From: Bog-473 sp963783965
GTDB taxonomy: Bacteria; Actinomycetota; Acidimicrobiia; Acidimicrobiales; RAAP-2
Direction of reading: 5' to 3'
DNA length: 64,000 nucleotides
Assembly: GCA_963783965.1 (NCBI GenBank)
Contig: CAWAPQ010000003.1
Location: 186,001-250,000, forward strand
Each line of letters begins with the position of its first letter. Positions within the stretch are counted from its first letter, which is position 1. Below the pieces are notes generated by a model. The model saw nothing but the letters and a program-made list of their open reading frames with translations. It was not told where the DNA came from and did no database searches. Below, piece by piece: positions 38,029-48,762 of this stretch. The position numbers and the translations under genes were made by a program.

Positions 38029-39451
38029 ATGCGCCGCCGCCTCATGCTGGCCATGGTCGGCCTGGTCGCGGTCGTGCTCGTCATTGCCGGCGCGGGCAGC
38101 CTCATTCTGACCCGCAACGCGGCGCGCAACCAGGCGGAGCAGCAGCTGGTGTCCGAGGTGAACTCGCTCACGTCGTCCGACATCAGCTCGCAGTCACTGG
38201 CGGAGCTGCGGGTCGTGCGGAAGACCCTGACGCTCGAGGACGCCGACGTCATTGCGATCGACCGCTTCGGCACGGTGCACGCGACGCTCCCCGAGGGCCT
38301 GACCGCGCAGGACATCGACGTGGCCGCCGTGCAGTCGGGACGGACGACGTCGGGGCGCAAGGGCAACACCGTGTACGCGGTGGCGCCCGTCACGCTGTCC
38401 CAGCAGGAGCTCACGCGTCTGCGCGGCCCGCCGGCACGTCGCGTTCGAGGGGACGTTCGCCGTCCTGCTGACCCGGAACGTCGGCGGCCTCGGCCCGAGC
38501 TGGGGCTACTTCATTGTGGCGGGGGGAGCGGCCTTGCTCGTCGCCGCCCTGGTGGCCTGGCAGATGTCGCGCCGCATGGCCCGGCCGCTCGTGGAGGCCA
38601 TGGAGGCCACCGGCCGGATCGCCTCGGGCGAGCTGGCCAGCCGGGTCCCGGTCCGGCGCAACGACTACCCCGAGTTCGCGTCGTTGGCCGGCTCCATCAA
38701 CGGCATGGCCCAGAGCCTGGAGGACGGCCGGGAACGGGAGCGCCATCTCCTCCTGGCGGTGTCGCACGACCTGCGCACCCCGCTCACCTCCATCCGCGGC
38801 TTCGCCGAGGCGATTCACGACGGCGCGATCGCCGACAGCGCCCAGGCGGCCGACGTGATCATCGCCGAGTCGCGGCGGCTGGAGCGCCTCGTCGGGGACC
38901 TGCTCGACCTGACCAAGCTCGAGGCCCGGCAGATGTCGATCGTCCTGCGCCCGACCGACGTGGCCGAGGTGGTGACGACGACCGCGGAGGGGTTCCGCCC
39001 CGCCGCCGCCAAGAGCGGGCTCGCCGTGGTGGTGCGGGTGCCGGATCGGGACGGCGTGGCCCAACCGCACCCCGCGGTGGCCGATCCGGAACGGCTGGCA
39101 CAGCTGCTGGCCAACCTCCTGGAGAACGCCATGACGTTCGCCCGCACCACCGTCACCGTGGGGCTGGCCGAGGAGCACGCCGCGGGATCGTCCGTCATCA
39201 CGGTGGAGGACGACGGGCCCGGCATCGCGCCGGGCGACCTGCACAAGGTGTTCGAGCGCTTCTATCGAGCCGACCGGGGGCCGAACCGCCGGATGGGCTC
39301 GGGGCTCGGCCTGGCCATTGTGGCCGAGCTGGCGGCGGCCATGGGCGGCACGGTGCACGCCGAGTCACCGGTCAACGAGGACGGTGGCTCACGCTTCGTC
39401 GTCACCCTGCCGCAGTGGCAGGCGGCGCAGCCCCTGCCGTCGGGCGTCTGA
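38029..39451 (+). pseudogene. Sensor histidine kinase, one frameshift
   Basis: Membrane kinase partner of the preceding response regulator. The N-terminal membrane helix is LMLAMVGLVAVVLVIAGAGS, then a periplasmic sensor part. After one frame change near 38428, repaired by adding a base, it continues HVAFEGTFAVLLTRNV, a second membrane helix, a HAMP segment SRRMARPLVEAMEATGRIAS, the H-box AVSHDLRTPLTSIRGFAE, the N-box QLLANLLENAMTFA and the G boxes EDDGPGIAPGDL and GSGLGLAIV. About 474 residues when repaired. All catalytic motifs are intact, so the protein is probably functional. Confidence 0.9.
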
Positions 39452-39453
39452 GT

Positions 39454-39715
39454 TCAGGGCTGCGTCTGCGCCGGCGTGGCCGGCGGAGGGACGCTGACCG
39501 TGGTCCCCGACGGGATGGAACCGTTCGCCGGTGCCGGCACGGAGAGGAGCTCCATGGTGCGGTAGGTGGCGGCAAAGGACCCCGCGCCGACCAACGCGGT
39601 CAGGACGAAGGCGGCAACGAGCTTGGCCCGTCGAGTGCCGCGGCGCGGCCCGGTGTTGTGGGCGCGGCGGGGCGGGGCGGGCGTCGCCGAAGAGGCTCAC
39701 CGTCGGGGGCTCCAC
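39454..39715 (-). pseudogene. Small single-pass membrane protein, one frameshift
   Basis: About 87 residues, from GTG 39715 (EPPTVSLFGDARPAPPR). One added base near 39660 leads to RAHNTGPRRGTRRAKLVAAF, the membrane helix LVAAFVLTALVGAGSFAATY and a Pro/Thr-rich tail ending PATPAQTQP at TGA 39454-39456. The positively charged segment before the helix suggests an N-in topology with the tail outside. It is convergent with the kinase gene, 2 bases apart. I do not recognise a family. Confidence 0.5.
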
Positions 39716-39940
39716 AGGGAATTCTCGGAAGAACCGGGTGATGCCTTGAGGGGGCCCCGACCAGGGCGATCACTCCGCGCGGGGCGGCGCCGTCGTGGGG
39801 ATCGCGAGCACCCGGGCGGGCTCCCCTCCTCCCGACTGCGATATGGCAAGCTTCCGGGCCGTTGGGGATGGGGACGGAGAGGCCGCACGCACCGTGATGC
39901 AGGCACAGGGGACGACGGATCACCACGAGTCGGCGGCCGG

Positions 39941-40858
39941 GTGACGGGCCCGCTGCCCGGCGCCGACCAGGCGCAGTGGGAGGAGGACGGGTGGTGCGTC
40001 GTGCCCGGGGTCCTGCCACCGGAGGTCATCGCCGCGGCGCGGGAGGTCGTGCCCGGGCTGGTCCCGACGGCGGAGGAGTTCGCCGACGACGTGGACCCGG
40101 CGCGCAACGAGCCCTTCCGGGTCGATTCCCACCGAGTCATGCCCCGCTTTCCCTTCGAGGACGGGGCCCTCAACGACATCGTCGTGCACGACCGGATCAT
40201 CGACCTGGCCGAGCAGCTGCTCGGTGTCACCGACCTCCGGCTCTACCAGGCCATGCTGAGCGCCAAGTACGGCGAGGGCGCGTTCAGCGACGAGCAGCTC
40301 CTGCACGTCGACTTCGGCAACCACACGCTGGTCGTGCCCCGGCACGAGCCCGGATACCAGCAGCTCGAGATGTTCGTCTACCTGAGTGACGTGACGGCCG
40401 AGACGGCGGCGACCCGGATGGTGTCGCGGCGCCTCACCGCCGACATCCCGGTGGAGCGGACCTACCTCAGCCAGACCGAGTACGCCGACCTGTACGCCGC
40501 CGAGGTTCCCGCCGCGGGGCCCGCCGGTTCGATTTTGGCCTATCGCCCCGACGTCTACCACCGCGGGGTGCGCATGACGACGCCCCGGACGGCGCGGTTC
40601 ATGGTGCACGTGTCCTACAAGCCGGCCGCCACCGACTGGCTCGGCTCGCACGGCTTGCCCAGTGCCGGCGAAGACCTGTCGTGGTACCGGTTCGTCCAGC
40701 ACGCCAGCGTGCGGCAGCTCACCGTCCTCGGGTTCCCGGCACCGGGCCATCCGTACTGGAACGCGCAGACCCTGGCCGGCGTCGCCGCCCGCTATCCCAT
40801 GCTCGACGTCTCACCCTGGCGCGTCGGCGCCGGGGAGCGCCCGGGCGGGAAGGCGTGA
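39941..40858 (+). CDS. Phytanoyl-CoA dioxygenase (PhyH) family protein
   Basis: Predicted non-heme Fe(II)/2-oxoglutarate oxygenase, 305 residues from GTG 39941. The fold begins with EEDGWCVVPGVLPPEVIAAA. The iron ligands fit HVDFGNHTLVV (His-x-Asp) and YHRGVRMTTPRTARFMVHVS (distal His, then the Arg that binds 2-oxoglutarate). A longer open frame upstream to 39566 looks non-coding. It overlaps the glucosidase gene by a GTGA junction, so the two are co-translated. The substrate is unknown. Members hydroxylate lipids, sugars or compatible solutes. Confidence 0.8.
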   Translation: MTGPLPGADQAQWEEDGWCVVPGVLPPEVIAAAREVVPGLVPTAEEFADDVDPARNEPFRVDSHRVMPRFPFEDGALNDIVVHDRIIDLAEQLLGVTDLRLYQAMLSAKYGEGAFSDEQLLHVDFGNHTLVVPRHEPGYQQLEMFVYLSDVTAETAATRMVSRRLTADIPVERTYLSQTEYADLYAAEVPAAGPAGSILAYRPDVYHRGVRMTTPRTARFMVHVSYKPAATDWLGSHGLPSAGEDLSWYRFVQHASVRQLTVLGFPAPGHPYWNAQTLAGVAARYPMLDVSPWRVGAGERPGGKA

Positions 40859-42442
40859 CCGCGGACGAACCGTGGTGGAAGGCCGGCGTCCTCTACCAGA
40901 TCTATCCGCGTTCCTTCGCCGACAGCAACGCCGACGGCGTCGGCGACATCCCGGGCATCATTGCGCACCTCGACCACCTCGCCTGGCTGGGCGTCGACGG
41001 CATCTGGCTCTCACCGGTCACCGTCTCGCCCAACGCCGACTGGGGCTACGACGTCGCGGACTTCTGCGCCATCGCCCCCGAATTCGGGACGATGGAGGAC
41101 TTCGACCGGCTGGTGGCCGAAGCGGCCGGCCGCGGCATCCGCGTCCTCATGGACATTGTGCCGAACCACACCAGCGAGGAGCATCCCTGGTTCGTGGACG
41201 CGCGTTCCTCGCGCACAGCGGCCCACCGGGACTGGTACGTCTGGGCCGACGGCAAGGAGGACGGGGAGCTGCCCAACAACTGGGTCAGCAGCTTCGGCGG
41301 CCCGGGATGGACCCTCGACGAGACGACGGGCCAGTACTACTTCCACAACCACCTGCAGGAGCAACCCGACCTGAATTGGTGGAACGAGGACGTACGCACG
41401 ACCTTCGACGACATCTTCCGCTTCTGGTCCGACCGGGGGGTGGCCGGCTTCCGCATTGACGTCTGCAACGTGATCATCAAGGACGCCGAGCTGCGCGACA
41501 ACCCGCCGGCGACCGAGGACGACGACTTCGAGACGCAGATGTTCGGCCAGCGCAGCGTGTACAACGCCAACCGGCCCGAGGTCCACCAGGTGATCAGGCG
41601 CTGGCGGCGGTTGGCCGACGACTACGAGGAGCCCCGGCTCCTGATCGGGGAGACGCCCGTCCCGGTGGAACGGCTGGCGGAGTTCTACGGCGACGGCTCC
41701 GACGAGCTGGGGCTCGCCTTCAACTTCAATTTCATCAACGCGCCCCTCCAGGCCCCGGAGATGCGGGCCATTGTGGAGGAGACCGAGGCCGCGTTGCCGC
41801 CGGGGGCGTGGCCGGCGTGGACGGGCTCCAACCACGACATGTTCCGTTTCCCCACCCGCTGGGCCGAGGACGACCCGGCCCGGGTCCGCCTGGCGCTCCT
41901 CATGCTGCTGAGCCTGCGCGGCACCCCGGTCCTCTACCAGGGCGACGAGATCGGCATGGCGAACGTCGCGCTGGCCCAGGAGGACCTTCGCGACCCCCTC
42001 GGAGTCCGCTTCTATCCCTACTACGAGGGGCGGGACGCCGGCCGCACGCCCATGCAGTGGAGCGATCGCCCGGGGGGCGGCTTCACCGATGCGGCCCGAC
42101 CGTGGCTCCCGTTGGGAGACCTGGCCGCGGCCAACGTGGCCACGCAGCGCGACGATCCCGGTTCGGTCCTGGTGTTGTGCCACGACCTCATCGCCTTCCG
42201 GCGAGACCATCGGGCCTTCTGCACCGGCGCGGCCGAGTCTCTGGCGACTCCCGAGCAGGCCTGGGCCTGGACGCGGGGCGACGCGCCACGTCGTCGCCCT
42301 CAACATGTCGGCGGAGGAGCTCGTCCTGCCCGGTCTCCCCGGCGCCATTCAGATCTGCACCGACCGCGCCCGCGATCTGGAGGCGGTCGGACCCGACCTC
42401 CGGCTGGCGTCGTTCGAAGGGGTGATCCTCGAGCGCACCTAG
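40855..42442 (+). pseudogene. GH13 alpha-glucosidase / oligo-1,6-glucosidase, one frameshift
   Basis: Cytoplasmic alpha-glucoside hydrolase of the alpha-amylase family. It has VLYQIYPRSFADSNADGVGD, then LMDIVPNHTSEEHPWF (region I), GFRIDVCNVIIKD (region II, nucleophile Asp), RLLIGETPVPVERL (region III, acid Glu), WTGSNHDMFRFPTRW (region IV, Asp) and GTPVLYQGDEIGM. A frame change near 42290, repaired by one base, leads to the C-terminal sheet VVALNMSAEELVLPGLPG, ending at 42442. About 529 residues. It starts inside the GTGA overlap with the PhyH gene. Confidence 0.88.
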
Positions 42443-42483
42443 GGTCGGGTCGGGAACCACATCACAACGGAGGAAAGATCTGC

Positions 42484-43270
<787 letters not shown>

Positions 43271-43289
43271 ACGAAGGAGGGAGGGCTCG

Positions 43290-44096
43290 TTACGACGAAG
43301 GGCCCAGGACGTACTCGCCGGTCTCGGCGTGGTGGTACCAGCCGCTCGCGGCCTGGGTCCCGCCGTCCACATGGATGGTCTGGCCGGTCACGTAGCTCGA
43401 CAGCTCGCCGGCCAGGAAGATGGCGGCGCCCGCCATCTCGTCCACGTGCCCGGCCCTTCCCATGGGCACGGTGAGCCCGAACCGCCCGCCCGTGTCGGGA
43501 GCGATGGCGGCGATGCCCTCGGTCATGGTGATGTCGGGCGCCAGCGCGTTGACGCGGATGCCGAGGTGGGCCAGCTCCAGCGCGGCGGTCTTGGTGTAGT
43601 TGATGACGCCGGCCTTGGCCGCCGCGTAGGCGGCGTACCCCGGCGCGGCGCGCACGCCCTCAATGGACGTCACGCTCATGATGCTCCCGCCGATCCCGTG
43701 CTCGACCATGACGCGAGCCACCCGCTGCGTGCACAGGATGACGTGCTTGAGATTGGCCCGGTAGAGCGCGTCCCAGCCGTTCTCGGTGGTCTCGAGCAGA
43801 GGCGAGGAGAACACCCCGCCCGCGTTGTTCACCAGAATGCTGACCGGGCCGAGCTCGGCCACCGTGCGCTCGAGGGCGCGGTCGACCTCGGCTGCGTCGC
43901 GGACGTCGGTCGGCAGGGAGAGACCGCCGACCTCCGCCGCGGCTGCCGCACACGTCTCGGGATTCTTCTCCCAGATCGCGACCTTCGCACCGAAGGCGGC
44001 GAAACCGTTGGCGATGCCGCGGCCGATACCGGAGCCGCCGCCGGTCACGACGGCAACGCGATCTGTCAAGAGCACTGCGGATGGGTCAAGGGGCAC
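43290..44096 (-). CDS. Short-chain dehydrogenase/reductase
   Basis: Classical SDR, 268 residues: VAVVTGGGSGIGRGIANGFA, LPTDVRD, ILVNNAGGVF, the Ser in SIMSVTSIEGVRAAPGYAAY with catalytic Tyr-x3-Lys in YAAAK, and a C-terminal VTGQTIHVDGGTQAASGW. It could act as a 3-oxoacyl-ACP-type or alcohol dehydrogenase. It is divergent from the AhpD-like gene with 82 bases between, and both may serve one degradation route. No frame damage. Confidence 0.88.
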   Translation of the reverse strand: MPLDPSAVLLTDRVAVVTGGGSGIGRGIANGFAAFGAKVAIWEKNPETCAAAAAEVGGLSLPTDVRDAAEVDRALERTVAELGPVSILVNNAGGVFSSPLLETTENGWDALYRANLKHVILCTQRVARVMVEHGIGGSIMSVTSIEGVRAAPGYAAYAAAKAGVINYTKTAALELAHLGIRVNALAPDITMTEGIAAIAPDTGGRFGLTVPMGRAGHVDEMAGAAIFLAGELSSYVTGQTIHVDGGTQAASGWYHHAETGEYVLGPSS

Positions 44097-44178
44097 GGAG
44101 CGACGTTACAGTAGGCATGCCGCACGACGAACGAGGTCTTCGGGAACTGGCCCGGGGATGGATGGGGGTTTTCTGCAC

Positions 44179-44772
44179 ATGCCGAGAATTGAGCCGATTC
44201 CGTTTGAGGAGATGACGCCGGAGGTCCGCAGCATCATTGAGGAAGGGGTGGCCGCGGGGACCTACGCCACACCTGTCCCGCTGCAGATCTTCGCCTACAA
44301 GACGTCGCAGATCATGATGGTCAACATGGCGCGGCAGGGCTACGGGAAGAACACCCTTCTCGGCGGTCGCATCACGGAGCTGCTGCGCATCCGCAGTGCG
44401 CAGCTCGGCGAGTGCCAGCCCTGCAGCCAATCGAGGAAGCACGACTCCATCTCGGACGAGGACGTGGCCTGCCTCATCGCTCCCGGTCACGGTGGTGACC
44501 TGACGGAGCAGGAGCGGCTCGCCGTGGAGTTCCTCGACCTTCTCTCCGCCGACCACCACGCCATCGACGACGAGACCTATCGCAAGCTGGGCGAGCATTT
44601 CACGTCGGCCCAGATCGTCGAGCTGGGGTTCGCCTGTGCCAACGCCATGGGACTGCACCGCTTCCTGCACACGCTCGACCTCTACGGCTCGGGCGAGCCC
44701 GTCATTCCCTACAGCCCCGACCAGGTCGACGCGGCCAAGCCGGACGAGCATCTCCTGCAGGAATCGGCATGA
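44179..44772 (+). CDS. Carboxymuconolactone decarboxylase / AhpD-like protein
   Basis: All-helical AhpD-fold protein, 197 residues. The redox or active-site signature is ELLRIRSAQLGECQPCSQSR, with a C-x2-C pair, followed by KHDSISDEDVACL. The C-terminal half has EFLDLLSADHHAIDDETYRK and VELGFACANAMGLHRFLHTL. The family contains alkylhydroperoxidases and gamma-carboxymuconolactone decarboxylases. The C-x2-C form suggests a peroxidase-like thiol role. It overlaps the next gene by an ATGA junction. Confidence 0.85.
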   Translation: MPRIEPIPFEEMTPEVRSIIEEGVAAGTYATPVPLQIFAYKTSQIMMVNMARQGYGKNTLLGGRITELLRIRSAQLGECQPCSQSRKHDSISDEDVACLIAPGHGGDLTEQERLAVEFLDLLSADHHAIDDETYRKLGEHFTSAQIVELGFACANAMGLHRFLHTLDLYGSGEPVIPYSPDQVDAAKPDEHLLQESA

Positions 44773-45767
44773 GCCAGACGGTCCTGGTGACCGGCGCCAC
44801 CGGTCTGGCCGGCGCCAACATCTGCAAGCTCTTGACCGAGCGCGGCGATCACGTCCGGGCGCTGGCCCGGGAGACGGCGGACACGGCGCCGCTGGCGGCC
44901 CTCGGCGTCGAGATCGTGACCGGCGATGTCACCGATGCCGACGCCGTGGTGCGGGCGGCCCGGGGGGCGGACTCCGCCATCCACTGCGCGGCATTGTTGG
45001 GCGGCGCCAGCCAGAACCTGGCCGACTTCGAGGCCGTCAACATCAACGGCACGAAGAACGTCCTCGACGCGGCCGAGGCCGTCGACCTGCGCCGCGTGGT
45101 GGCGGTCAGCACCGGAACCTTCTTCGACACCGCCGGCGGGCTCGACCGGGAGGACGCGCCCGTCACCAAGGAACCGAGCTCGGATCCCTACACCATCACC
45201 AAAATGGCGGCCTTTCTGGACGCCATGGCCCGGGCCGAGAAGGGCAGGGACGTCGTGAGCACGCATCCCGGTGCCATCTTCGGGCCGTCGCCGGTGGCGA
45301 GCAACGCGCTCGGCACGACGAGCTTCAACCGGGTCCTGCTCTCGGCCGCCCGGGGTCGCATTGAGCGCTACCTCAAGTTCCCGGTGAGCTGGGTCTACGG
45401 CGAGGACATCGCCCGCGGCTGCATTCTGGCGCTGGACAAGGGTGTCTCCGGCGAGCGCTACATGCTCGACGGCCGGCCCGAGGACGTCGTCAGCATCGCC
45501 AACGCCTGCAACCGGATGGGCCAGCTGGCCGGGCTCGACCACGAGGTGGTCGACGTCGAGCCCTCGGACGATCCCGAGTTGGCCAAGGTGTTCGGGCCGA
45601 CGCTGGTGGCGATCGCCGAGAAGGCGGCCAAGGCCCGGCCGGACCGGCGCAAGCTGGAGGACTCCAAGACCTACAAGCGCCTGGGCTACAGCCCCATCAG
45701 CCTCGATGAAGGGTTGTCCACGACGCTCGACTGGTTCAAGGAGATCGGCAAGCTCGACCCCCGATAG
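44769..45767 (+). CDS. NAD-dependent epimerase/dehydratase family protein
   Basis: Extended SDR of 332 residues: VLVTGATGLAGANICKLLTE, IHCAALLGGASQNLADFEAV, RVVAVSTGTFFDTAGGLDRE, and the catalytic Tyr-x3-Lys in PYTITKMAAF, with HPGAIFGPSPVASN later. It is closer to dihydroflavonol-reductase or hydroxysteroid-dehydrogenase-like members than to nucleotide-sugar enzymes. It is translationally coupled to the AhpD-like gene (ATGA), and its 3' end overlaps the convergent GT2 gene by 82 bases. Confidence 0.87.
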   Translation: MSQTVLVTGATGLAGANICKLLTERGDHVRALARETADTAPLAALGVEIVTGDVTDADAVVRAARGADSAIHCAALLGGASQNLADFEAVNINGTKNVLDAAEAVDLRRVVAVSTGTFFDTAGGLDREDAPVTKEPSSDPYTITKMAAFLDAMARAEKGRDVVSTHPGAIFGPSPVASNALGTTSFNRVLLSAARGRIERYLKFPVSWVYGEDIARGCILALDKGVSGERYMLDGRPEDVVSIANACNRMGQLAGLDHEVVDVEPSDDPELAKVFGPTLVAIAEKAAKARPDRRKLEDSKTYKRLGYSPISLDEGLSTTLDWFKEIGKLDPR

Positions 45768-46714
45768 GTGGCGCTCTGCTCCTGTCGTACCCGGGCGACC
45801 ACCGCGTCGACATCGAGCCCGCTGGGAACGTCGGCCGTCGTGTCGATGCGTGCCGGAATCCTCTTCTGCGTGGCCCGGCTGGCGAGCCAGCGCACCATGT
45901 GCTCGTAGCACGCGCGCCGTTCCGCAGACGTCAGCGGGGCGCGTCGGATGGCTGTCACGTAGCCCCAGAGATACTCCGCGTACAGGCGGGCCAGCGGGTG
46001 CCGCAGCCGGTCCGCACGCCTTCGATCCATGTTCGTGCAGCGGGCGCGCATTGCCGCGTAGGCCCGCTCCGCCTGCTGAGGGTGGTCACGTCGGAAGTAG
46101 AGCCATTCGGGGACCTGGTGGAACGGACCGTGGAGGCTGAGCGCGGCCACGATCGTGTGCTCCGCGTGGTGATAGCTGTTGAGCGGCATGACCCGTCGGA
46201 GCGCGCTCGTTCGTATCACCGCGTAAATGTCGTCGCCTCCGCTCCCGAAGAGCACGCTGCGGAAGCGCTCGGGTGCCGTCGCGGCGTCGCTCGTGAGCGG
46301 GTACACGGGTGCGGCGAAGACAGCGTCGGTCTCGTCAATGTGGGCTGTCCATGAGTGCGCCAGCACGACGTCGGGGCGCTCGTCCAGCGCCTCCACGCAG
46401 CGCTGCAGGAGATCGCGGGCGTAGAGGTCGTCGTAGGAGGCCCATTTGAAGAGATCCCCCTGGGCTGCGTCGGCGACGAAGTTGTGGTTCGGCGACAAGC
46501 CGATGTTGTGAGCCTGGCGGCAGTAGCGGACCCGCGCGTCCTGGCTCTCGTAGTGCCGGCAGATCTCGGAGGTGTCATCGGTCGACGCGTTGTCCGAAAT
46601 GATGAGCTCGAAGTCCTCGTAGCTCTGCCCGAGCAGCGCATCGAGGGAGTCGGCGAGGTAGCGACCGCCGTTGTAGACGGGAAGCCCGATACTCAGCCGC
46701 GGCACAGCCCTCAC
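45686..46714 (-). CDS. GT2 family glycosyltransferase
   Basis: Inverting glycosyltransferase with GT-A fold, about 342 residues from GTG 46714. ATG 46828 is also in frame. It opens with RLSIGLPVYNGGRYLADSLD and FELIISDNASTDDTSEICRH, and carries the metal-binding region FKWASYDDLYARDLLQRCVE. A C-terminal helical part follows. It is the last gene of the minus-strand run that starts at 53090, 205 bases after RmlC, so it probably transfers the deoxysugar made there. The last 27 codons overlap the opposite-strand gene, which is unusual. Confidence 0.87.
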   Translation of the reverse strand: MRAVPRLSIGLPVYNGGRYLADSLDALLGQSYEDFELIISDNASTDDTSEICRHYESQDARVRYCRQAHNIGLSPNHNFVADAAQGDLFKWASYDDLYARDLLQRCVEALDERPDVVLAHSWTAHIDETDAVFAAPVYPLTSDAATAPERFRSVLFGSGGDDIYAVIRTSALRRVMPLNSYHHAEHTIVAALSLHGPFHQVPEWLYFRRDHPQQAERAYAAMRARCTNMDRRRADRLRHPLARLYAEYLWGYVTAIRRAPLTSAERRACYEHMVRWLASRATQKRIPARIDTTADVPSGLDVDAVVARVRQEQSATYRGSSLPISLNQSSVVDNPSSRLMGL

Positions 46715-46918
46715 AGGGGCCAACCCTGGGAATGGGATGAGTACGTCCGCAGGGCGCGCTGGGACGGATCGGTCGTCGTCATACCTTGCCGGGCTGTCGG
46801 GGACAGGACGCGAAGACGGGCACCACATGTACGAGGCATGCCGCCCGAACCGTGATACGCGCCGGACGCGTGCGGCTCACCAATCAAACGTTCATCCACC
46901 TGCAGGGAACCTTACCGG

Positions 46919-47467
46919 TCACCGCAGAGCGGCCGCGGCATCTTCCAGAGACAATGCCTGTTGGTCCCGAGGGGACACGATGCCGACCGGAAGAGGCCAG
47001 GGAATGGCCAATTCCGGGTCATCGAAGCGGAGAGCGATGTCCTCCGAGGGATTGTGAGGACGGTCGATCCGATAGGAGACATCGGCGACGCTCGTGAGGG
47101 CCTGGAACCCGTGGGCGCATCCGTTGGGGATGTACACCGACTGCTGCCCGTCCCCGTCGAGCTCGAAGCTCTGCCAGTTGCGGTAGGTCGGCGAGCTCGG
47201 CCGCAGGTCCACGACGACGTCGAAGACCGCCCCGGAGGAGCATCGGACGAGCTTTGTCTCTCCGGCCCCACTCCGGACGTGGAGACCGCGCACCACGCCC
47301 TGGACGGACCGCGAGAGGCTGTCCTGAGCGAACGCATCGGGATCTATCCCCGCTTCACGCGCAATGGCGGTGTCGAAGGTCCGGCAGAAGAAGCCGCGCG
47401 CATCGACGATCGGTGCGGGCTCGAGCAACAGTGCACCGGCGATCCGCTCGACCTGGTGGACCTTCAC
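46919..47467 (-). CDS. rmlC: dTDP-4-dehydrorhamnose 3,5-epimerase (RmlC-like)
   Basis: Cupin-fold epimerase acting on a 4-keto-6-deoxy nucleotide sugar. The 182 residues contain PIVDARGFFCRTFDTAIARE, SVQGVVRGLHVRSGAGETKL (base His in RGLH), GAVFDVVVDLRPSSPTYRNW and VYIPNGCAHGFQALTSVADV (the Tyr/His region). The length is normal. Its start overlaps the upstream pyruvyltransferase-like gene by ATGA. With no RmlA, RmlB or RmlD in the window, it may serve a different 4-keto sugar made by neighbouring genes, for example a C-methylated one. Confidence 0.92.
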   Translation of the reverse strand: MKVHQVERIAGALLLEPAPIVDARGFFCRTFDTAIAREAGIDPDAFAQDSLSRSVQGVVRGLHVRSGAGETKLVRCSSGAVFDVVVDLRPSSPTYRNWQSFELDGDGQQSVYIPNGCAHGFQALTSVADVSYRIDRPHNPSEDIALRFDDPELAIPWPLPVGIVSPRDQQALSLEDAAAALR

Positions 47468-48762
47468 GTGGCGACGCTCCGCTCCGCCGATCGCAGATCC
47501 ATGTGGTGACCCGGACGGGATCCATTGCCCCTGCCGAGGAGCGCGGCCAGATCCTCGAATTGCTCCTCGAGCTCTTTCTGCCGGAGTTCCCGGTTGGTCT
47601 CGATGACGGCGTGCACCTCGCGCAGCCGGCTCTGCAGCTCGGTGAAGTGCTCCATCAGCTCCGGCGCGCTGACCGCCCGGGCCGCCAGAGCGAACTCCGG
47701 AACGCCCATGTCCGCCATCAGCGCGTCGTGCTTCAGCGAGTACCCGACCGAGATCGTCGGCTTGGAGAGCAGGAGGCCGGCGACGACGTTGTGATAGCGA
47801 GCTCCGACGACCGTGCCGACGGGCTCAATCTCCCTGAGGAGGTCACCGAGGGTCACGACGGAGTTCGCCACGACCCGTCCCGGTGGAAGCAGGGGTCGGC
47901 GCGTCACGATGTCGGCCATGACGGATGCGATCTGGTCTTCGTCAATCGAAGAATCTCCCGGAAGCAGGCGAACGCGGTAGCCGTCATCGAGCAACTCACA
48001 GACGAACTGTGTCATCGCCTCGGTGTAGCGCTCGTGAATCTGCTGGCCGTCGCGACGATCCTCACTGCCCCCGAAGAACGCCATGATGCCGACCCCGACC
48101 AGCTTCGGATCGCCGCCGACCGCGGGCTTCGGTGTCGCGAGCGAGAAGACGAGGTCGGTATAGACGGGGTCGTGCCGGGCGAACGCCCCCGACTGCTGCA
48201 TGACGTCCCAGGAGACCCTGTCACGGTAGGAGCGGTAGGAGGCGAGGCGCGCGGCAGCGTTCCGCAACCATCGGGTCGGACGCTGGTTGATCTTCGTGGC
48301 CCCGACGGACAGCAGGGCAACCTTGGTCCGCGCAATCCAGCCGGACGCGCAGAGCAGGAACATGGCGTACGGCACGCCGGTCGCCCGCATGGGAAGTGAG
48401 TTCTCGAGCACCCCGGCGCCCGCGACCACCACGAGATCGTGTCGCCGCACCCACCAGAACGTCCGCCACACATCAATGCCTTTGCCCAGTGCCCAGAGGA
48501 GTCTCGCTCTGAGACCTCCGGTCCGACCCATGTGGGCGGTGGACCAGAACAGCGGGATGGCAGGCACGCCGTAGTGGCTGCGCATCCGCTCCGCCCCCAT
48601 GCACATCGCGTCGACGACGGCTTCGGGATGCTCTGTGCGGAGGCGTGCGAGGACGGCTTCGAACGACCCGTCGTTGCCGAGATTGCCGGAGCCCAAGAGT
48701 CCGAAGAAGCCCACCTTGGGCCCGACGGAGCTCGTCTTCCCTCCGGCCTCACGCATGCTCAT
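47464..48762 (-). CDS. Polysaccharide pyruvyltransferase family protein
   Basis: A 432-residue protein of the CsaB/WcaK type: VGFFGLLGSGNLGNDGSFEA at the N-terminus, VVVAGAGVLENSLP, LVGVGIMAFFGGSEDRRDGQ in the second domain, and VVGARYHNVVAGLLLSKPTI and SVGYSLKHDALMADMG near the end, the region that binds the donor. Family members transfer pyruvate, though many in glycan loci are unproven. It is intact and co-translated with RmlC. A long helical tail follows residue 390. It may decorate the same repeat unit. Confidence 0.85.
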   Translation of the reverse strand: MSMREAGGKTSSVGPKVGFFGLLGSGNLGNDGSFEAVLARLRTEHPEAVVDAMCMGAERMRSHYGVPAIPLFWSTAHMGRTGGLRARLLWALGKGIDVWRTFWWVRRHDLVVVAGAGVLENSLPMRATGVPYAMFLLCASGWIARTKVALLSVGATKINQRPTRWLRNAAARLASYRSYRDRVSWDVMQQSGAFARHDPVYTDLVFSLATPKPAVGGDPKLVGVGIMAFFGGSEDRRDGQQIHERYTEAMTQFVCELLDDGYRVRLLPGDSSIDEDQIASVMADIVTRRPLLPPGRVVANSVVTLGDLLREIEPVGTVVGARYHNVVAGLLLSKPTISVGYSLKHDALMADMGVPEFALAARAVSAPELMEHFTELQSRLREVHAVIETNRELRQKELEEQFEDLAALLGRGNGSRPGHHMDLRSAERSVAT

